The translations under genes and the position numbers were made by a program. Positions 33,535 to 36,600 of a stretch of 36,600 nt of DNA are shown here, piece by piece (within the stretch, counting starts at the first letter, position 1; each line of letters opens with the position of its first letter). The notes beneath the pieces are model-generated. The model saw only the letters and a program-made list of their open reading frames with translations. It did no database searches and had not been told where the DNA came from. Source of the stretch: Rhodospirillales bacterium (GTDB lineage Bacteria > Pseudomonadota > Alphaproteobacteria > Acetobacterales > Acetobacteraceae); contig JAGXAO010000010.1 in assembly GCA_018971565.1 (NCBI GenBank), forward strand, positions 1 to 36,600. The letters are read 5' to 3'.

Positions 33535-34506
33535 TCACGCAACCAAAGAAGAGCATTCAGTCAGGCAAGCTGCAAAGCCGCTGGTTAAAGCAGCGGCGTC
33601 GAGATTGCGGCCAATAAAGATGAGTTCGTTTATACGCGTCTCTCCATGCGCCCAAACCTTGCCGGGAGCACCTTCATAGGTCATGTGCACACCATGAAAA
33701 ACAAAGCGGCGTGGTTCATCCTGAAGCTGAAGGATGCCCTTATAGCGCAACAGATCCTGGCCTTGTGTTTGCACCAAGCTGTTCAGCCAGGCATTTAGCC
33801 GGTCTCCGCTAATCGCTCCCATCGCGCGAATGCCAACGCTGGTGATTCCAGGGTCGTGCTCATGAGTGGAATCATTCAAAATTTCTGGGTCTATTCGAAC
33901 TGCGTTCCGAAGGTCAAATCTATTCATATCCAAAATCAAATTCAGATCGATATCACATCTTTCTGTTTTATGAATATCGGCAAGCGGGGTAAGTTCACGC
34001 AGCCTGCGTTCGATTGCCTGAGCCTGCCCAGGCGCTCGGTCGATCTTGTTCAGAAGCAGGATGTCCGCGAAGGCGATCTGCTCGCGGGCTTCTTCGTGTT
34101 CTAACTCCAGCATAAGATGTTCGGCATCAACCACAGTAACAATGGCATCTAGTTTGAGCCGCGCGCGGATAATTTCGTCCAGCATGAACGATTGAATAAT
34201 TGGCGCGGGGTCGGCAAGGCCGGTTGTTTCTATGATAAACCGGTCTACATGGCGGTCCGAGTCAAGAATGCGGGCGACAGCGGCAATCAGATCCTGCCGC
34301 ACGGTACAACATATGCAGCCGTTGCTAAGTTCAACAATCGACTCATCGGTGCCAATTACAAGCTGCCCATCGATGCCGATCTCGCCAAATTCATTAACGA
34401 TGACGGCAATTTTTTCCCCGTGCCGTGATGTCAGGATCCGGTTTAATAGCGTCGTTTTTCCGGCACCCAGAAAACCCGTGATGATGGTAGCAGGCAATTT
34501 ACTCAT
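33535..34506 (-). CDS. CobW/P47K-family metal-chaperone GTPase
   Basis: A 323-residue COG0523 GTPase. The Walker A loop is GFLGAGKT (residues 11-18), the metal-binding CXCC motif is GCICC (Cys64, 66, 67), and the guanine motif NKID (LLNKIDRAP) follows. A CobW C-terminal domain is at about 220-320. Members deliver metals to target enzymes; P47K is needed for an iron-type nitrile hydratase in Pseudomonas. Here it heads a nitrile hydratase operon whose alpha subunit has the cobalt motif, so it probably handles cobalt for NthA. AGGAGA precedes the ATG. It is divergent from arsR across 227 bp. Confidence 0.92.
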   Translation of the reverse strand: MSKLPATIITGFLGAGKTTLLNRILTSRHGEKIAVIVNEFGEIGIDGQLVIGTDESIVELSNGCICCTVRQDLIAAVARILDSDRHVDRFIIETTGLADPAPIIQSFMLDEIIRARLKLDAIVTVVDAEHLMLELEHEEAREQIAFADILLLNKIDRAPGQAQAIERRLRELTPLADIHKTERCDIDLNLILDMNRFDLRNAVRIDPEILNDSTHEHDPGITSVGIRAMGAISGDRLNAWLNSLVQTQGQDLLRYKGILQLQDEPRRFVFHGVHMTYEGAPGKVWAHGETRINELIFIGRNLDAAALTSGFAACLTECSSLVA

Positions 34507-34538
34507 TGTGTAAGGTCTCCTGTAGCCAGGGCACCTAT

Positions 34539-34550
34539 AGTTTCGAAACT
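34539..34550. promoter_or_regulatory. Palindrome upstream of the nitrile hydratase operon
   Basis: AGTTTCGAAACT is a perfect 12-bp palindrome 33 bp upstream of the GTPase start, followed on the minus strand by ATAGGTG. A second repeat, CCGCTC...GAGCGG (34556-34578), lies beside it. Either could be an operator. The cognate protein is unknown; the operon's GlxA-type regulator is a candidate, though AraC sites are usually asymmetric. Confidence 0.3.
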
Positions 34551-34698
34551 TCGTACCGCTCGCAATGGTATAGAGCGGGCCTTTTCGGACATAGAACAGA
34601 CGATTTCAGCCAAACAGATCGCGATTTATACGGCATAAAAGCGGCTGCCTAACCTGCACAAGCCAAGTGCCTCGGCCTTAGGCAGAAAATAAGGTAAT

Positions 34699-34726
34699 TT
34701 GACATTAATCTATAATTCCATAATAT
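34699..34726 (+). promoter_or_regulatory. arsR promoter
   Basis: TTGACA (34699-34704) and TAATAT (34721-34726) are separated by 16 bp, close to the sigma-70 consensus. The expected start is about 34733, directly at the arsR ATG (34734), so the message would be leaderless or nearly so. An alternative -10 TATAAT at 34711 would leave about 11 nt. No Shine-Dalgarno sequence is visible in either case. The AT-rich spacer probably includes the ArsR operator. Confidence 0.65.
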
Positions 34727-34733
34727 TAAAAAT

Positions 34734-35090
34734 ATGGATAAACAGAACGCCATTGCCGCCCTGTCCGCGTTGGCCCAGGAAGCGCGCCTGGATATTTTTC
34801 GTCTGCTTGTGCGGGCGGGCCCTGATGGTTTGGCGGCCGGGCAGTTGGCGGAATGTTTGGGCTTACCCCCTGCCACGCTTTCGTTTCATTTGAAGGAGCT
34901 GCGTCATGCCGGGCTGGTGAGCTTTCAGCGCGAAAGCCGGTCGTTGATTTATTCGGCTGAATTCACCAGCATGAATGCCTTGCTGGCCTACCTTACAGAA
35001 AATTGCTGCCAGGGTGACGCCACCACCTGCGCTGCCGGTTTATGCGATGGCACAAATTTCGTGAAACCAAAGTCACAGAAACCAGCATGA
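34734..35090 (+). CDS. arsR: ArsR-family arsenite-responsive repressor
   Basis: A 118-residue winged-helix metalloregulator. It starts MDKQNAIAALSALAQEARLDIFRLLVRAGPDGLAAGQLAECLGLPPATLSFHLKELRHAGLVSFQRESRSLIYS, covering the ArsR helix-turn-helix and wing. The E. coli-type ELCVC site in the recognition helix is absent. A C-terminal cysteine cluster, Cys91-Cys92 and Cys99 (plus Cys104), resembles the As(III) site of the Acidithiobacillus-type ArsR. First gene of an arsenic operon; it should repress its own promoter until arsenite binds. A consensus-like promoter ends right at the start codon. Confidence 0.93.
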   Translation: MDKQNAIAALSALAQEARLDIFRLLVRAGPDGLAAGQLAECLGLPPATLSFHLKELRHAGLVSFQRESRSLIYSAEFTSMNALLAYLTENCCQGDATTCAAGLCDGTNFVKPKSQKPA

Positions 35091-35236
35091 CTCCGAAGCG
35101 CACCGCCCAGCCTGATGCCTTAGCGGGGCTGGTCTCCCAACTCAGAATCTAATTCGCTGACCGCGTCCATATCTTCACGGCGCGCCCCTCAACTTTTTGT
35201 GCCGCATGGAACCTGAAATCATAAAGGAGCCCGATC

Positions 35237-35626
35237 ATGAGCATTACAATCTATCATAACCCCGATTGCGGGACATCACGAAATGTACTCGGCCTGATCC
35301 GCGAGCGCGGTGAGGAGCCGATCATCATAGAATATCTGAAAAACCCACCCAGCCGGATGGAGTTGGTGAATCTCATTCAACGGATGGGTGGGCCAGTGCG
35401 AGACCTACTCCGGCGCAACGGTACGCCCTACGACCAGCTTAGGCTCGACAATCCCGCACTTTCCGATGAGGAACTGATTGATGCCATGATGGCACATCCA
35501 ATCCTCATCAATCGGCCGATCGTGGTGACGCCCCTGGGCGTAAAATTATGCCGACCGCCCGAAACCGTTCTCGATATTCTATCCGCCAAGCGGCGTGATG
35601 CCATTCTTCAAGAAAGTAGAACATGA
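35237..35626 (+). CDS. arsC: Arsenate reductase, glutaredoxin-linked type
   Basis: Reduces arsenate to arsenite in the cytoplasm with glutathione/glutaredoxin. The 129-residue protein has catalytic Cys11 (HNPDCGTSRN) and the arginines that bind arsenate in the R773 ArsC family (MGGPVRDLLRRNGTPY, NRPIVVTPLGVKLCRP). AAGGAG lies seven bases before the ATG. Its stop overlaps the next gene by four bases (ATGA). A second, unrelated arsenate reductase follows at once, so the operon holds two enzymes for the same step with different electron donors. Confidence 0.96.
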   Translation: MSITIYHNPDCGTSRNVLGLIRERGEEPIIIEYLKNPPSRMELVNLIQRMGGPVRDLLRRNGTPYDQLRLDNPALSDEELIDAMMAHPILINRPIVVTPLGVKLCRPPETVLDILSAKRRDAILQESRT

Positions 35627-36036
35627 CAGCGCAAAAAACAGTTCTAATTCTTTGCACCGGAAATTCCTGCCGTTCACAAATGGCGGAAGCGCTTCTCCGT
35701 CATGAACTGGGAAGTGCGGTGCGCGTGCTCTCTGCCGGCACACGCCCGCAGCCAGAGGTTGCCGGTAGCGCGCTGGAGGCGTTGAAACTAGCCGGACTAT
35801 CGGCCGATGGTTTGTACCCAAAGGATATCAGCGCAGTCATACACGAAGAGATCGATCTTCTCGTGACAGTCTGCGATAATGCCAAGGAGACCTGCCCGGT
35901 TTTTCCGCGCCCGATCCCGAAAATTCATATCGCGTTTCACGACCCGCACGGCGAACCACTGGAGCGTTTTATCCAGGTACGCGATGACATCCGTGCCCGC
36001 TTGGTGCCTGCCGTTCGTCAAACCCTAAAACTGTAA
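35623..36036 (+). CDS. arsC2: Arsenate reductase, thioredoxin-linked (LMW phosphatase fold)
   Basis: A 137-residue low-molecular-weight tyrosine-phosphatase-fold enzyme. The anion loop CTGNSCRS (Cys11 to Arg17), followed by Cys84 and Cys91 (VCDNAKETCPVFP), reproduces the three-cysteine relay of the S. aureus ArsC (10/82/89 spacing). This supports arsenate reduction with thioredoxin rather than protein dephosphorylation. It overlaps arsC by four bases, and the ACR3 gene begins 10 bp downstream. The product arsenite would be exported by ACR3. The numeral in the symbol is only a local label. Confidence 0.94.
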   Translation: MTAQKTVLILCTGNSCRSQMAEALLRHELGSAVRVLSAGTRPQPEVAGSALEALKLAGLSADGLYPKDISAVIHEEIDLLVTVCDNAKETCPVFPRPIPKIHIAFHDPHGEPLERFIQVRDDIRARLVPAVRQTLKL

Positions 36037-36046
36037 GAGGCTGGCA

Positions 36047-36600
36047 ATGTCCATTCAATGCGAGGCCACCGTCAACGCATCAGCCGGGACGAGAATGAGC
36101 GTTTTCGAGCGTTTTCTAACCGTCTGGGTTTTCTTGTGCATTATCGCTGGAATTTTGGCGGGGCAGATGGCTCCTGGATTATTCCAGGCACTTGGCCGTA
36201 TGGAAATCGCCCAGGTCAATCTTCCTGTCGGGCTGCTGATCTGGGTGATGATCATCCCGATGCTGGTGAAGGTTGATTTCGGGGCGTTGCACGAGGTCAA
36301 ACAGCATGTCCGCGGCATCGGCGTCACGCTGTTCGTCAACTGGCTGGTCAAGCCCTTTTCCATGACACTGCTGGCTTCGCTCTTTATCGGGCATTTGTTC
36401 CGTCCGTTGCTGCCGCCGGAGCAGATTAACAGCTACATAGCGGGGCTTATCCTGTTGGCAGCGGCTCCGTGCACGGCCATGGTATTTGTCTGGAGCCGCC
36501 TCTCGAACGGTGATCCGCTGTTCACGCTTTCACAGGTTGCCCTTAATGACACGATCATGGTGTTTGCCTTCGCGCCGATTGTCGGGTTGCTGCTCGGCCT
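36047..36600 (+). CDS. acr3: ACR3-family arsenite efflux transporter, 3' end beyond window
   Basis: Inner-membrane exporter of arsenite. The visible 184 residues show MSVFERFLTVWVFLCIIAGILAGQMAP, then NLPVGLLIWVMIIPMLVKVDFGALHEVKQHVRG, FVNWLVKPFSM and the key AAPCTAMVFVWSRLSNGDPLFTLSQVALND segment. The latter contains the conserved cysteine of helix 4 and is diagnostic of ACR3 (not ArsB). GAGG lies just before the ATG at 36047. A downstream in-frame ATG (MSVFERFL) is an alternative start; the 16 residues before it look non-conserved. About half of a usual 350-residue protein is present. Confidence 0.94.
   Translation, partial: MSIQCEATVNASAGTRMSVFERFLTVWVFLCIIAGILAGQMAPGLFQALGRMEIAQVNLPVGLLIWVMIIPMLVKVDFGALHEVKQHVRGIGVTLFVNWLVKPFSMTLLASLFIGHLFRPLLPPEQINSYIAGLILLAAAPCTAMVFVWSRLSNGDPLFTLSQVALNDTIMVFAFAPIVGLLLG

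Noticed and set aside
1-36600. Mobile element, prophage, CRISPR or defence island signatures
   Set aside because: No transposase, integrase, repeat-spacer array, tRNA-adjacent repeats or defence-type domains were seen; all clusters look like ordinary metabolic or resistance operons.

Overview
The window looks like chromosomal DNA of a free-living alphaproteobacterium. An acid- or metal-tolerant member of the Acetobacteraceae/Rhodospirillales is my best guess. This rests on gene content (NasS/NasT nitrate control, an Ftr-type iron operon, Pseudomonas-type NAD formate dehydrogenase, arsenic resistance, cobalt-type nitrile hydratase) and moderate-to-high GC with AT-rich intergenic regions. It is inference; no rRNA or marker gene is present. 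I saw no insertion sequence, integrase, tRNA or CRISPR array.

Layout. (1) 1-6381, minus strand: a nitrate/nitrite assimilation block, nasT-nasS then narK-nirB-nirD-cobA (cobA is cut by the left edge). Between nasS and narK lies a near-consensus sigma-54 promoter. Its predicted start coincides with a two-hairpin ANTAR-type leader, so the operon seems to be read under nitrogen control and then tuned by NasT in response to nitrate. (2) 6590-8270, minus: an iron-uptake operon (cupredoxin, FTR1 permease, P19-type protein) with a Fur-like box. A small membrane protein is divergent at 8386. (3) 9021-10996, minus: a QseC-like histidine kinase and OmpR-type regulator. (4) 11305-15073, plus: flavohaemoglobin hmp behind an NsrR-like operator, then a MarR regulator and a CLC antiporter/channel. 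A perfect 19-bp palindrome sits in the apparent clc promoter. (5) 15276-16834, plus: a putidaredoxin-like ferredoxin and its reductase. (6) 17056-25231: TonB-dependent receptor, AidB-like acyl-CoA dehydrogenase, an esterase-like hydrolase, a methyltransferase and a chemoreceptor. These look unrelated to one another. (7) 25366-29636, plus: a one-carbon block, with a LysR regulator, NAD formate dehydrogenase and formate-tetrahydrofolate ligase. (8) 29647-34506, minus: a nitrile hydratase operon (CobW-type GTPase, beta, alpha, accessory protein, GlxA/AraC-type regulator, NiCoT nickel/cobalt transporter). (9) 34734-36600, plus: an arsenic operon (arsR, two unrelated arsenate reductases, ACR3 cut by the right edge).

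How it fits together. Nitrate/nitrite reduction, NO detoxification and nitrile hydration all concern inorganic or unusual nitrogen. The formate genes supply NADH and C1 units. The nitrile hydratase operon is the most self-contained unit: a Thr-type (cobalt) active-site motif sits with a cobalt-family importer, a metallochaperone-type GTPase, a subunit-like accessory protein and its own regulator. No amidase is present in the window. The most informative non-coding signals are the sigma-54/ANTAR leader at about 4605-4698, the NsrR-like site at 11305-11327 and the marR-clc palindrome at 13186-13204.
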